Under the pieces are notes generated by a model that saw only the letters and a program-made list of their open reading frames with translations, was not told the DNA's origin and searched no databases. Of a stretch of 64,000 nt of DNA, positions 10,564 to 22,329 are shown one piece after another. Within the stretch, counting starts at the first letter, position 1. Every line of letters begins with the position of its first letter. This DNA is from Leptodontidium sp. MPI-SDFR-AT-0119. Its lineage: Eukaryota > Ascomycota > Leotiomycetes > Helotiales > Leptodontidiaceae. The translations under genes were made by a program, and so were the position numbers. The stretch lies in the NCBI GenBank assembly GCA_020726505.1, contig JAHLEZ010000001.1, positions 6,200,001 to 6,264,000 on the forward strand, written 5' to 3'.

Positions 10564-12509
10564 TACCCCAATCTGTACCTGCTGTCATTTCTTATTGTGC
10601 CTCGAACTCTACTACCTTGCTTGGCCTATTACCTTTCCAAATTTCCATTTCGCGCACTGTGTGTCTCAGATATCTCGGAAACATACCAAGAAAGTATATT
10701 GAATGTGAATGCAGTACTCGGTGCATTAAATTGGGAACATGAATTGGCAGATAATGCCTCCTTTCACGGCTTATCCTACTATTTTGTTCGTTGGGTCCAC
10801 CAATGGAAATATAGTCGGCGCGATAACTTTGTACAACTCCAGATAATGAATCCGAATTTCTGGGTATCCACGAATAGCAGTGTCCAAGCCGAATCCAAAA
10901 ACGCCTACGCCATCCAACCTCCAGAACTCCTTGTCGGGATGCCCTTTTCCCGCCCAATAATAGACTCACTTCCGCCTCACTTCCGCCTCGCTTCTAGACC
11001 GTCTTTGTACAATTGGCTGGCTTTGTCTCACTGTCCGTCGTAGGGTACTTCAAATAGTGGCTCTCCACTGGACTTGCGGGTATTGTTGTCTACGAAAGGT
11101 AGAGACGGCATGCCGGCTTCGGGCGAGGAGCCGTAAATGTGAAGTCCCCTCCGTGTATCCAGGTGCAATTCCGTCTTCCGTGACCATGATTGGCGCTCAT
11201 ACATGCCGACGATTATAATTATTCTAAGAGCGTAAGTAAGAGTTTATATAGGCGGGAGTGAGGAATTACGTGAAAATGAGAGCAAAGCTGATGCACCGTT
11301 GTGTACGTCTCGTCGGCCAAGCCGCAGCCTTCTGTCCATATGCTAAGCGCATGGCGATCGGATGTGACGTCGAGTCTGTGTGAAGCGGGAATTGTCTAAT
11401 CTCTACATGCGTTGAAAAGAGTGACAGGGAGTGCGACGCAGTCGGAGGTCTTGTGTGGACTTGAGCTGACTTCCAGAAGTTCAGGTGAAGGAGAGAGCAA
11501 GAAATCGTGGACTGGCTTCTAGAAGTGCGCGAAAGTCTACTGGGACAAGAGGAACTCAAATCTACTTAAAGCAATTGTGCCTCGCGGACCCATAGTCATG
11601 TCCCTTGGCTGATCTTAATCTACATGGTTCCGATTCCATGTCGACAGAACCGCACCGGGATCGGCCAATGCTGAAACGCACACTGCAAAGCCCGCGCGGA
11701 ACAAATGCTTGACCGAAGTCTTGAAACGTGTCAAAGTGGATAATTTGCAATTAGATCTTGCGTGCACTGTCCGCTTGAAGATCTAAATAGAATGATCGGA
11801 CGAGGTGATAAGCCAAACGCAATCTGCACAGCGTGGGGGAGGTTTAATGATGTGGAGATCTTTTGTTATCAATAGGAGATTGCCCATATAATCCCGAAAT
11901 TTTGGGGGCTACTGACGTAGGATTGGGGGGCTGTTTGATAGAAATTGCAAGAGATACCAGAACTTAAAAAGATTGACTGCAGATTGGTTCGGGGGAAAAT
12001 CGAGAGAAGGCAGACGATGCTAAAAAGAGCAGCAAGCACCTCAGATCAAACGAATAGATGGCAGTTGCCTAGACAGACAATCCTGTGGTATTGAACGACC
12101 AACCACAGGAATGCTGAAGCTGGAGACGGAATGCGCAGAACGCTAATTGTATCACTGGAATCAACTTCGATTCCGGAAGAGTTTGCGAGAACTTAATCAC
12201 GAGTGAAACTGAAAGCCGTTTGTAGTACATTCGTGCGGCTGAACGTGACAGCGGCATGATTAACATCACCTGTGAGATGTTTCTTTTGTGGTTCGGTGTG
12301 GGCTCGCAGCTGGAATGTTTGTGACATTTCAATGCTATGTCGCTGGAGCTTTGGAGGGGAGTTTGCTGGCACTTTGGCCCTACTACTGCGATGAGCTTCC
12401 TCTTCATCCAGCATCCTGATCCATCTACAGATTATGGCCTCGAGTCCGGATATCCAGAGCCAAAAGCCTGCTTCGGTTGTTGGTTCTTTAGACAAGATAG
12501 TCTCGCAGG
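10564..12509. other. Intergenic, about 1.9 kb with no supported gene
   Basis: ORFs of 148 aa (10597-11043, plus) and 125 aa (10592-10969, minus) overlap each other and have no family signature or protein-like bias. I treat both as chance. The rest is 3' flank of RAD10 and AIM11 (which converge) without tRNA, repeat or transposon features that I can see. Confidence 0.45.
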
Positions 12510-13112
12510 TCATGGCTTCGGCTTCTTCTCTTCCTGCTCCTTTGCTTCCTGTTCCTTCTCCTCCTTGGTCTTGATCCCCTTCTCCCCGCGCAACGCTTTG
12601 AACTCCTTCCTTGCAAGCACTTCGGCAAACCATTCCTCTATTTCCTCCTCCGTGGCCGCATCATCCTGACCTGCCGGTTTGGCATTCGCCCCAAGGTTCA
12701 CCCGTACCTTCTTCTTCATTTCATCCACAGTTGCTATGTCGAACGCCCATATGAACCCTCCTGTAGCCATGACTCCCACGCTAAACACGTTTAATGTAGC
12801 GATAGTAAGAGCTTCAGCAGCTTCTAGAGCTCCATTGATATTAGGATTCGCATAGTTGCTGTGGTGGTAGAATTTGGGTACCGACATCAATTTCCGCCGA
12901 ACGATAGATCTGCGGGTGATGGCGGAGGAGAGCAAAAAGAAGCCGGCGCCTGCTGCAAAGAGACCCAATTGACGCCGCGACCGTTGTGAGAAGAAGGCTG
13001 ATTGTGGTTCGGAGGTCGTAGTTAAGGTTGAGGAAGCTGCTGGAGCTGCTGGAGCTGTTCGAGCTGGTGTTGACGCCCGGTCTGCCATTGTGGGACGTTG
13101 CAGGAATGCCAT
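12510..13112 (-). CDS. AIM11: AIM11-family mitochondrial membrane protein
   Basis: Intronless, 200 aa. The conserved core RRQLGLFAAGAGFFLLSSAI, then TRRSIVRR and PKFYHHSNY, followed by NGALEAAEALTIATLNVFSV and GGFIWAFDIATVDEMKKKVR, matches fungal AIM11 (altered inheritance of mitochondria 11). Two hydrophobic segments, about residues 47-64 and 95-117, predict two membrane spans. The tail (160-200) is a Lys/Glu-rich helix. Either Met1 or Met9 (MADRAS) could be the start; Ala/Thr-rich sequence follows both. The biochemical role of AIM11 is unknown. The call depends on one conserved block, which is distinctive. Confidence 0.8.
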   Translation of the reverse strand: MAFLQRPTMADRASTPARTAPAAPAASSTLTTTSEPQSAFFSQRSRRQLGLFAAGAGFFLLSSAITRRSIVRRKLMSVPKFYHHSNYANPNINGALEAAEALTIATLNVFSVGVMATGGFIWAFDIATVDEMKKKVRVNLGANAKPAGQDDAATEEEIEEWFAEVLARKEFKALRGEKGIKTKEEKEQEAKEQEEKKPKP

Positions 13113-13787
13113 CGACGTGCGTTCGGCTGTAGATATGAAGTTTGATCAACAATCAACGAGAGACATGAGTTAGGTTGTTCAATGGAATTGCGCGGTGACT
13201 GTGGATGTGGATAGAGAGACGCGGTTGCAGTATTGATTTTTTGGAAGCTCGCGGACTTTGGGCGAAAGCTCCGAACACGGCAGTGTCCTCAGGCAAGCAC
13301 AGCAAAATACTGACTCCGTACCTCGAGGTGCTCTGTTAAAATGTTTTCTGTTACATTCAATAGTTCTCAAAAGAATTATATCGTTGGGAACACATGAGTT
13401 ATCTTTCCAAATTACTTACATGCGACCCAGTAGAAACCCATGATTATCTATTTGGAGGCTACGATTCGCTTAGACTCCCTCAAGAGACAGTGATTTGTAA
13501 ACAACAACACCCGCCTCAACCTTATTTTATCTTCTTCTATGAAGTAAAATTATTCCCAAAGGCCAGATCCTTTATAGCATCTTATTCTTTGCAACAATAT
13601 CTGAATATGTTTGTTTCCCAATCAGAGTCAAATACAATGTATTATTCTAGTCTCGATATCAAGCTAATCTCACGTAGTGCTGCCAGAGCTACACTTGTTC
13701 AAGGTACATTGTCCTTCTACAGCTAGAAAAGAAATTTTTTATTTTACAAAGGTTCTTTCGGATTTCTATTCTTCCACCATAAACCAC
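13113..13787. other. Intergenic between AIM11 promoter and GST 3' end
   Basis: This holds the 5' flank of AIM11 and the 3' flank of the GST gene. ORFs of 60-110 aa here overlap in several frames and show no domain. Nothing else is seen. Confidence 0.45.
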
Positions 13788-14606
13788 TTATCCCAAGTAC
13801 GCATCACTATCGAAGAACTTCCTGATATTAGGCCGGCTCTGAACCGCATCCACCAACTGCACCAATCTCGGAAATTCCTGCAATCCCTTTCTACTATCCT
13901 GTATCAAATTCTCGTCATGGAGAAGTTGGAAGAGCACCAAATCAGCGTAGGTGATTTCCTTGCCAGCAACGAATGGTCCCCTACGAGAAATATCCGATCC
14001 TTTCAAATGAGTCTCGATGGCCTTGAGAAAACGAGCTCTGTCGCCTTGTTGGTGCTTGGGATAGTCGACTTTCTGGTTGTCTGAGAAGAATGCGGCGATA
14101 AAAAGAGTTCGCCCTGTTCAAAAGTCAGCTCCAAGCCATCTTGACTAGTAGCCATCTTGGGAGAGGAGATTGCTAACAGTCAATAACAATATCACAGATC
14201 GCATCAACCCAGTATTTCTCATCTTCAGTCTTTCCATCATATCCACCCATTTGCCGACCCCAATGCCTCAAAATGGCATAGCTTTGTGTGAGGATCTTGC
14301 CATTTGGCATCTCGATGATTGGGATATTGCCCGTTGGGTTCATCTCTACAATTGGACCGGTGCGCTTGTGTTCTGGCCATTCCTCGAAGGTATATCGAAT
14401 ATCTTTGTAGGCGGCGCCAGCATCCTAAACAGCGTAAGTCTCTATTTTTTGGGGGGGGGTACAGGACAAATAGTACTCACAATGAGCATAAGACGAACGG
14501 CCTGCCCGCGTCCTCTGGATTGGAAATCAAAATAGTGGATGGTTGGGACTCCGCCGATTGCCTTGTTGGCAGCACTTTCGGTGCCGTAAGTCAAAGAGTG
14601 AGGCAT
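13788..14606 (-). CDS. Glutathione S-transferase (sigma/Ure2-like soluble type), 3 exons
   Basis: Exons on the minus strand, 14606-14481, 14424-14178 and 14113-13788, give 232 aa with matching phases (0, then 1). The N-terminal thioredoxin-fold domain reads VPTIHYFDFQSRGRGQAVRL and DAGAAYKDIRYTFEEWPEH, with the cis-Pro glutathione site in GNIPIIEMPNGKILTQSYAI. The C-terminal helical domain reads TLFIAAFFSDNQKVDYPKH, then FVAGKEITYADLVLFQLLHD and RPNIRKFF. This layout is typical of cytosolic fungal GSTs that conjugate glutathione to electrophiles; the exact class and substrate cannot be told from sequence. Introns of 56 and 64 bp have GT-AG ends. There is a run of ten G's (plus strand) in the first intron. 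Confidence 0.88.
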
Positions 14607-15012
14607 GCCGAAGAATTCTTAAAGATATTATGCAGGAAGTGTAACCACAAAAGGTACCAGGCACATGGAGAGGAAGTTATCTTAATGTTTTATATACTTT
14701 TGGCGGGGAATGGCGGGGTCAACCGACCCACGGTCTGGATGACGTTCGGATGCGCATTTTAGTAAGTCGACAGTCTCGATTCGGGCCAGTGGAGTCCAAT
14801 CGGATGATATTGTTGACTTCTATCGTTCCTAGATTCGGAAATAACTGCAACTTAAAGTTCTGTCCGGTTTCGCTCACATTCCTGGGAGACAGTATTCCAA
14901 ATTATGTTGGACTACAGATGTCGGAGAAGACTCGGCAACATGCGTAATTCTAAATGTACAGAGGAGGCTAAACACACCTAAACCAATTCCTCCTTGTCTT
15001 CGGAGGCCGTTT
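14607..15012. other. Intergenic, GST promoter side
   Basis: About 400 bp upstream of the GST start and downstream of the decayed gene at 15013. No motif or ORF with support is seen. Confidence 0.4.
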
Positions 15013-16340
15013 TTAATACCCCTTCCATGTCTCCAGAAATTCTTGCATCTTGTCCTTCGAATTCCGAGCTGCATTAAAGACTAAGCAGAGAGTGAGTCTG
15101 TCATGAAACGAGTGTGATCGAGCAGATCTATTCAACACTAATCAGTATATCATGTATAGCATCGCCGTACGGCGTTTCGTAAACTCGCACGATAGCCTGA
15201 CTTTGATTTGTGGCTAGCTGATACGATTCAAGAACAAACTGCAGATTCTTATATCCTGAGACGGGAAAGCCGGAGTCAAGAAGATGAGAACCGAGCGGAT
15301 CAGACACAAAATAAGGATAAGTTTTTGGTTTCCCTGGTGGAGGTGCAGAACTATCATGGAATCAGTACCATGTATCGAGAATTGGAATTTGTACAGTACA
15401 TACTTCTGCTTGCTTCGAGACTCAATGAAAGCCGCTGCCCCCGCTTTCATGGCTACCACGATCGCCTTCTGAATTTTGGTAGCTTTCCAGAGGTTCGCGA
15501 TAAAAGTAATTACTTCCCAGAGATCATCTTTTCGATCGAAAAGGTTGTATAGGACTTCGATGGGGTAGATGACGAATGCACTGTTCACGTAATATCTCTT
15601 CTCGTTGTAGGGAGGTGGCAACCAGCCGTTTCTGAGATCTATCGCTGACCTGCTTTTGTAGAAGTCCTCAGGTCCTGGGACTGTGTCTGTAGTCTCGTGA
15701 ACGGCTTGGAACAGAGCTGCGTGGAGAATGGCATTGAGTCTAGATGACCGCCGAATTAGCACTTTATAAAAACTTTGTAAATAGCCTGTTGACTTCTGAA
15801 CTCACTTTACTATGTGCTTTCGACATGTGGCGAGGAGTCGTTGAAGGAACTCAGGCTCGTATGTACACGAAACCAGCTTAGTTCCTCTTTTCTAAGGCGA
15901 TGGAGGACTAGTATCAGGTCTATACAGTGGCAGACCAACGTCTAGCTAACTTGAAGTTAAAATTATCATGCGATTATAACCAAAAGAAAAACATATTGTA
16001 ACAAAAAGGTTACCGGATGTGTTCGATTGAGTGCTCAATTGAGTGGTAACTGGAAGTCTCTGCTCGGGCTTAACCAGCACATTAAAAGGCGGCAATAGCT
16101 TGTTAAATTCCTTTCCCCAGTGCATTTCATCTGATGGCAATGACTTAGCGAGCCGGCTGATGTATTCGTCGAGAATGATTCGTGTGCCAGATCCATCTGT
16201 AAAAACCTGAACGAAGGATCCCGAATTTAGCTGTGCTCATGTGGTCATAAACGACAGATATTTATTCCTCTTTAGAAAGTCTAAGGACAATAAATCCAGT
16301 AACTTCAAGATCTCGCAAAGGATCCAGTATGGTTCTTGCC
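15013..16340 (-). pseudogene. Decayed gene, possibly a condensation/acyltransferase-like enzyme
   Basis: Reading the minus strand with plausible short introns gives long protein-like blocks: TDGSGTRIILDEYISRLAK, EFLQRLLATCRKHIVK then LNAILHAALFQAVHETTD, RSAIDLRNGWLPPPYNEKRY, YPYFVSDPLGSHLLDSGFPV, and a natural end KDKMQEFLETWKGY-stop at 15013-15015. The DG-containing block and the helix LNAILHAALFQAV recall CoA-dependent acyltransferases of the condensation fold, but that is weak. In-frame stops interrupt the frame: TGA at 16239-16237 (minus) and TAG at 15894-15892. Blocks remain readable on both sides of each stop, so decay looks recent. I cannot name the family with confidence. Confidence 0.5.
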
Positions 16341-16419
16341 AACTTATTGAGCGTGAGTACACAATTCAGATCACATCCACGGAAGACAACATACCAGCAC
16401 CAGCATGTGCACCATCGGG

Positions 16420-16986
16420 ACTATGACTTATAAGTCCGACACCTCCATGAAAATACAGATATTTCTATAACAGCAGCGTACCAAGAGATCTGGGCAGCAT
16501 ACGGCCAAAGCTCCTGTACCCATATCGTATTCACCTGATAATTCCCCGTCGCGACATAAGTCCGCAGATCTGGGTGGACCCAGCATGCCCAATTCCACCC
16601 GAGGGACGCTAAATAATTGTACAATGCGACGGCTTGATCCAGCGTTCATGTGTTGCTGCCGTTAGTGCAGACTGGTTCTCTCTTCTGAAGACTACACGGG
16701 GCGACAGGACGCATGAGTGCAGTACCGAATCCTGAGAATCTGCATGTCAATACCGTACGCTTTCGAACTGGGCAAATGTAGTGGAAATACTACCAGGAGC
16801 GTGCATGGTGTACAGGTCAGCGGATGTGAGATTCAGTGATGCTAGACTCGGCATGCCTGGACCAGGAATGACTTCTGGCACGTCGGCAACGGCTCTGGTG
16901 GATGTGATGTCTCTCGGAAGAGCAGAAACATTGGCAAAAGCTAATGCTGAAAGAAGTCCAATGAGATATCAAGTGAATGGGGTCAT
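16420..16986 (-). pseudogene. Decayed secreted-protein-like gene
   Basis: From an ATG at 16986 the minus-strand frame reads MTPFT, a TGA at 16971-16969, then a hydrophobic signal-peptide-like stretch YLIGLLSALAFANVSALPRD and DVPEVIPGPGMPSLASLNLT. A GT-AG intron (donor after HAP) joins to RPVAPCSLQKREPVCTNGSN, then a second TGA at 16648-16646 and TLDQAVALYNYLASLG. The protein-like signal continues through both stops, so this is a broken gene unless an unusual start is used. The paired Cys and signal peptide suggest a small secreted protein. The family is not recognised. It may be part of the same ancient locus as the remnant downstream or a separate gene. Confidence 0.45.
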
Positions 16987-17017
16987 TGTTGAGACTTTTG
17001 AGTGTTTGTAAGATCCT

Positions 17018-17606
17018 TCTTGGCGATGTGACGGCGGGTAGCTTGGGGTGGGGAGAGGATGCGATCATTAAAACAGGATGAAAGCTTCTTTATATAATAC
17101 AGAACCGATAACTCCAACATTAGAAAAACTCATTTCCAAAATGCATCTGGTGTGAAGTCAAGGAGAACATGGCCTGAAAGTTTTATAAGTTGAACCCGAG
17201 GCTCCAAATATCTTTGGCTCAATGCCAAGATTTCTCCTGCTTTGGAAAGACCTACCAATCAGATTGTGTTACCGAAAGCAAGGAGGTCCGACTATATGGC
17301 AAGTACTTAACGTACCTAATACTAAATCAAGAAGAGAAGAGAGGGGTCGTGCTAGCTAGGCTAGCACACAGGTCTATCGGGTAAAAGCCTCGCCCTGATA
17401 ACCCCCTGAAGCTCTGCTTGATCCGCGCCCAATTGAAAGGCAATTATGAAGCACACCCACCCACGTGACCGGCCACGCCCTGGCGCAAGGATGGCCGATT
17501 TCGCAGCCAAACAGCGAATTAGCCAGAGGAGAAAATCCTCAAAAGCACAAAACCACCTACATACGTTGCAAAACTTCCCAATTGATATTCTACAACCTCC
17601 AACATT
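17018..17606. other. Intergenic, THR4 upstream region
   Basis: This contains copy B of the dispersed palindromic repeat (17266-17373) and, from about 17440, the presumptive THR4 promoter and leader. No gene is supported. Confidence 0.45.
17266..17373. repeat. Dispersed GTGCTAGC palindromic repeat, copy B
   Basis: It starts with ACCGAAAGCAAGGAGGTCCG, nearly the same as GCCGAAAGCAAGGAGGTACG at 22331. It ends with AAGAGAAGAGAGG and GGTCGTGCTAGCTAGGC, as at 22501. The inverted repeat GTGCTAGC-TAG-GCTAGCAC lies at 17349-17367 (8-bp arms, 3-base loop). The end is about 235 bp upstream of the THR4 start. No coding capacity; it could be a MITE fragment. Confidence 0.6.
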
Positions 17607-19406
17607 ATGTCTGCTTCAGCTACACCGGTTGGCTCCGCTGCCTCAGCCAAAAAAGTTGTGCCAGCTGCTGAGGAACCAAAAGATACGACTCATACACCGT
17701 CCCAGCGGTACCTATCCACGAGAGGGGGGTCATATGGAGTATATCACTCATTAAAGAAGTGGCAGGGTCTCAAAATGCTAACAGAATCTAGCTGTCGTTC
17801 GAAGAGGTCGTATTGAAGGGATTGGCGTCAGATGGCGGGCTTTTCATTCCTGAAGAAGTCCCCGCCATACCCCGCGATTGGGAATCGAAATGGAAAAATC
17901 TCTCCTTCTCCGAACTCGCATTCGAAATCCTCTCTCTTTACATCTCTCCCTCCGAAATACCTCCTGCAGACCTGAAAGAAGTCATCAATCGAAGTTACTC
18001 TACGTTCCGTGCCCCAGAAACTACCCCACTTGTAACATTGAACGAGACGAATAACCTACATCTGTTGGAGCTGTTCCACGGCCCAACCTTCGCTTTCAAG
18101 GATGTGGCATTGCAGTTACTGGGCAATTTGTTCGAATACTTCCTTGTTAGGCGGAATGAGGGCAAAACTGGAAAAGACAGGCATCATTTGACAGTAGTAG
18201 GAGCTACAAGTGGTGATACTGGATCAGCCGCCATCTACGGTCTGCGAGGAAAGAAGGATGTCTCCGTCTTCATCCTACATCCCAAAGGAAGAGTTAGCCC
18301 TATACAAGAAGCGCAGATGACAACGGTCTTGGATGCCAATGTTCACAACCTGGCTGTTGAGGGCACCTTTGACGACTGCCAGGTAAGTATACTTGCTGTT
18401 CAAAAGGACAAATCTAAGCCTGTTCTAGGACACTGTCAAGGCTCTCTTCGCAGACCCCCAAATCAACCAGACCTTGAACCTGGGAGCTGTCAATTCGATC
18501 AATTGGGCCCGAATCCTCGCACAAACCACTTACTACTTCCACTCATACTTTACTCTCACGAAATCGCCCGCATATAAGGCAAACCATAAAGTCCGTTTCG
18601 TTGTACCTACAGGAAACTTTGGAGATATTCTTGCAGGATACTTTGCTAAGAGAATGGGTCTCCCTGTTGAGAAGCTTGTTGTCGCAACAAACGAGAACGA
18701 TATCCTGGATCGTTTCTGGAGAACTGGACACTACGAGAAAAAGGCTGTTCACGGAGTAGCTGCCGAAGGTGGAATTGCCACAGATGGAGCCAAGGCTCAT
18801 GAGGACGGCGTCAAGGAGACTCTCAGTCCAGCAATGGATATTTTGGTATCGAGCAACTTCGAGCGTTTACTGTGGTTCCTGGCATACGAATTCGCAGCTG
18901 GGGCAGGCATGGACGACGAATGGAACAAGAAGCAAGCAGGCCAAGAAGTTGAGTGCTGGCTAAAGGACCTGAAAAATAAAGGTGGTTTCGGTGTTCACGA
19001 TGAAGTATTGGCTTCAGCCAAGAAGGATTTCGAGAGTGAGCGAGTCAGCGATGAGCAGACGCTTGAAACCATCCAGAAGTTCTATGCCGCAAAGCCAAGC
19101 TATATCTTGGATCCACACACAGCCATTGGTGTAGCCGCATCTCTACGTTCTATCGACCGAAACTCGCCCGCCGATACCCATCACATCTCTCTTTCTACAG
19201 CTCACCCAGCTAAGTTTGCAAATGCAGTAGATGTGGCGTTGAAGGGAGAGCAAGGCTTTAGCTTTGACAGCGTTCTGCCCCAGGAGTTTGTCGGTCTAGA
19301 GCAAAAGGAGAGGAGAGTAAGAGTCGTTCCTAAGGGAGCTAGATGGGAGGGTGTACGAAAGATCGTTGAGGAAGAGATCGAGGCAGAGTTAAAAAAGAGT
19401 ATATAA
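17607..19406 (+). CDS. THR4: Threonine synthase
   Basis: Exons 17607-17738, 17792-18382 and 18429-19406 (introns 53 and 46 bp) encode 566 aa. The PLP enzyme converts O-phosphohomoserine to threonine, the last step of threonine synthesis. The N-terminus carries SQRYLSTRGGSYG joined to LSFEEVVLKGLASDGGLFIP, the usual opening of the fungal/bacterial class. The PLP-binding lysine is in ELFHGPTFAFKDVALQLLGN (about K147). Further landmarks are VVGATSGDTGSAAI, VRFVVPTGNFGDILAGYFAK, LVVATNENDILDRFWRTG and SPAMDILVSSNFERLL. The first ~35 residues are Ala/Pro-rich and may be a short extension. A palindromic repeat lies in its upstream region. Confidence 0.96.
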
Positions 19407-21283
19407 TTTAGATTTGGCTCGGGCCACAAAAAGCGTTTGGTTGACCTCTACTTGAGATTCTATCCTAGCGTTGCCTTTTCATATTGTTGCAAATCACTGG
19501 GATAGAGGTGTGCAAAAAACTCGCCTGCGAATTGATGAGTTTGGAGAAACTAGCGTTGTTCTCTGATTTTGTTTTTAAGTCTACTTACGATTACTCTAAT
19601 AAGTTGTGACTCTTAGGCTCGTGATTGCAATCATCTGGGTATTTCGCTACCGAACTTTCCTATGTGTTCAACCGCCCGAATGGAATCAAGGAACCAGCTC
19701 TACAGTCGAGTTATGATATCCGGGAGAAGCCACTGAGTAGATTGCTTAAGTTGATTAAGCATCTGGGGCATCGCAATATCCTGCTCAAAGAGATTAAATC
19801 GTGCCATGATCAATAAGACCAAGCCAACGTCCTCTTAGACAGCGGTTTCACTAATAGCTGCCGAGGTGTACTGTACAAGTATCACCGAGTAAAGGCTTGA
19901 GTCCAAAAAGGTGTCGTCTTGTTACAATACGCTTTCATCTCCAGATCGGAGGCTTGATGTAGGTACTTCACCCCCCGCCTTTTTTTTTTTACGAGAATCG
20001 GGGCCTGTTGGACTGAACAAGGGAAGACTACCGAAGTCGTCATGGAGGTTCCGGATTACCGATACTGGCAATAGATCTTTAGGAACTATTTCTACTTGAC
20101 CCTTGAGAACCCAATACCCCACAAACCTAAATGACGGGTTCACATATTACCATTTCCCTTCACAGAAAGGGATGGTTATTTGACATATGGGCAAAAGTTT
20201 CTACCTGAACTGGCGCACTTCCTGAATGCCGCTCAATCCGCGGGATGCTTCAACGGGAAAAGATTGTACAAGTTCGTCGATCTACAAGCTTCATTTTGTA
20301 TTCCAGAGTCTTCTTTCAAGAGTGACTAGGTAGTACTTTTCAAATCCTGTATATAGGCCTGCAGGTTGTAGCAATAGTTGGCAATTACTAGAAACCTTGG
20401 CCTAGATGGAAATATAAATAGTCAAGAGTACCTACTTCTCTTGGGGACGATGGCTTTGTCGTACTGAGTTGCAATCCCAAGTTCTTACTTGTCTAACTCT
20501 TAAAATATGGCAATCTTCTACTCTTTCATTGCACTTCTGGTCGAAATTTCGCCAATTGCCAAAGTAGTGGCGATAGTGGCAACCCTCAGTGCTACATAAG
20601 CTTCACTCAGCACATCTCGTCCTCGTCAAACATGGCTCTGCATTCTAGACGTTTTTCAGCGGCATAAAGGATGGTTTATATTTAAATGCCGGATACCCCA
20701 ACCATAGTAAAATATGTTAGGAGAGTGTTGTCGTCATAACGAAGACTAACAGTTTGTTCTGGTACAATGTCCTCACCAAGAACACTGTCAATATGATTAG
20801 AGACAATGGGGCTATCACGGCAGCTCAGTTAAACAACCCAGGAGGATAGGAAGGAAGTATTCCTGGTATTGTAGCTGCTTATTTGAGGGATTCTAAGATT
20901 ACTGCTCAGTAGTGAAGCGGAAGGTAGTGAGACACAAAAAGAGAAAGAAGTAAACGGTAAATATCTAGTTATTAATGATGACGATTCAACCTAAATCGGA
21001 GAAAACGCACAAAATCTCTACAAACTCGTGTGCCATTCTTCACTGTAATCTACTGTATCCTTCTCCCAAACGCCATGCCAAAATTCAATCATACTGTAAT
21101 CAACAGAATTCCTCTCATCCCTATTCACGTCGAAACAATTCCCCAACTTCCTTTGCACATAACTCTAAGCTTCGGACATTCCCTCGCCCTCATCGAACCA
21201 AATCTTCTGATCTATCAAGTTAACCTGCTCCAATGCCAAATGATCGAACCCCGTTAACTTTTGTCTCGAATCGCCAGACATAC
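19407..21283. other. Intergenic, about 1.9 kb with faint coding relics
   Basis: No intact gene. Two patches look like possible relics: 19625-19816 (63-codon ORF with KPLSRLLKLIKHLGHRNILL) and 20790-20910, where a plus frame reads MIRDNGAITAAQLNNPGG, a stop, then GIVAAYLRDSKITAQ. Neither is recognised. Polypyrimidine and poly-T tracts occur near 19980. The rest shows nothing I can support. Confidence 0.4.
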
Positions 21284-22006
21284 TCAGTAATATCTCTGCG
21301 TCCTTCCAGCAGTCTCCCGATACATCCTTGAGATCTCATTCACAATCAAGGCAGTATCCTTCTCAGCAGTCGGCAAGCGATGTCCAAGATCAAACTCAAT
21401 CTTCTTGGAGTTCTTCTTATCAAACGAATCCTCAAAAAGCGCCGCACTCTCCTCTCTCCACGGATCCTGCAATCCAACAACATGCACGCTAGGAATTCTA
21501 ATCAACTCACCCTTCTCCTCCGCCGTCAGCATCGACGTAAGAGGCGGACTCGTCCCATTCAAAAACACCGCAAACTTCAACAACCCCAACCTCTTCACGT
21601 CGGCCGTTTTGCTAGCTCGGATCTGCTGCTCCAGACACACTCCCGCGGCCAGCTTCGCACCCTGTGAGAATCCGATGATGCCAACGAAGTTCTTATCTCT
21701 GCGCGCCAGAACGTCGGCGATCAGTTTCTTCGTCTCGTCGGGCATGTCATCGCCCCCGAGTTTGGTCCAGCGGTAGAATGGACCACAGCCCTCGAAGACA
21801 GGCATGACTCCAGGTCCGGGCGGGGACTCAAATGGAGCATCTATGAAGACGAACTCAAAGGAAGCGGAGAGCGCTCGCTGGAGTCGGATAGTCTGAATGT
21901 TGAAGATAGTTGAGTTGGTGCCGCCGCCGTGGAGGCACAGGAGAGCTGGTTTGGACGCTGTGCCTGTGCCGCCGGTGGAAGATAGGACGCCGGATTGAAG
22001 AGCCAT
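21284..22006 (-). CDS. FSH1-family serine hydrolase
   Basis: 240 aa from the ATG at 22006. The frame is open further upstream, with ATGs at 22063 and 22426. I chose 22006 because the family begins about 15-20 residues before the first strand (ALLCLHGGGTNSTIF) and the added sequence is low-quality. Alpha/beta hydrolase features: oxyanion strand LCLHGGGTN, FEFVFIDAPFESPPGPGV, the nucleophile elbow GFSQGAKLAAG, acid in HVVGLQDPWREE and His in FDLGHRLPTAEKD. FSH1 proteins (including fungal family members in polyketide clusters) are small esterases/thioesterases. No neighbouring biosynthetic genes are present, so the substrate is unknown. Intronless. Confidence 0.85.
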   Translation of the reverse strand: MALQSGVLSSTGGTGTASKPALLCLHGGGTNSTIFNIQTIRLQRALSASFEFVFIDAPFESPPGPGVMPVFEGCGPFYRWTKLGGDDMPDETKKLIADVLARRDKNFVGIIGFSQGAKLAAGVCLEQQIRASKTADVKRLGLLKFAVFLNGTSPPLTSMLTAEEKGELIRIPSVHVVGLQDPWREESAALFEDSFDKKNSKKIEFDLGHRLPTAEKDTALIVNEISRMYRETAGRTQRYY

Positions 22007-22329
22007 GGTTTGGTAGCCCGGGGTCCGAGAAGTGAGGGAGTTGGGGGTTGTTAGAATTTGCATGATGAAGAAGAAGTATTTGCAGATGTACCGAGATAGT
22101 CGGAGGTTGCACCGATTCGGCTCGGTAAATTTTGTAGGGGGTAAGCACAAGTGAAGGAGATGTTCGGGAGGAAAGAAGGAGAAGATGGAATTCGGACATC
22201 GAAAGGGTTTTATTAGTTTCTGAAGATGAGTCATTTTATTAGGGACCTCCGAGTTGGTGAAGGTAGAATCATAGGGAATGTTGTGACCGACTCCAGCTCG
22301 GCGACTTTTAGCCACGACCGAAACGCATA

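Noticed and set aside
10597..11043. 148-codon plus ORF downstream of RAD10
   Set aside because: No recognisable family, an overlapping ORF on the other strand, and no protein-like bias; kept as intergenic.
16237..16971. The three TGA codons as selenocysteine or programmed readthrough
   Set aside because: Ascomycetes are not known to make selenoproteins, and the following bases are not the TGA-CTA readthrough context. Gene decay is simpler.
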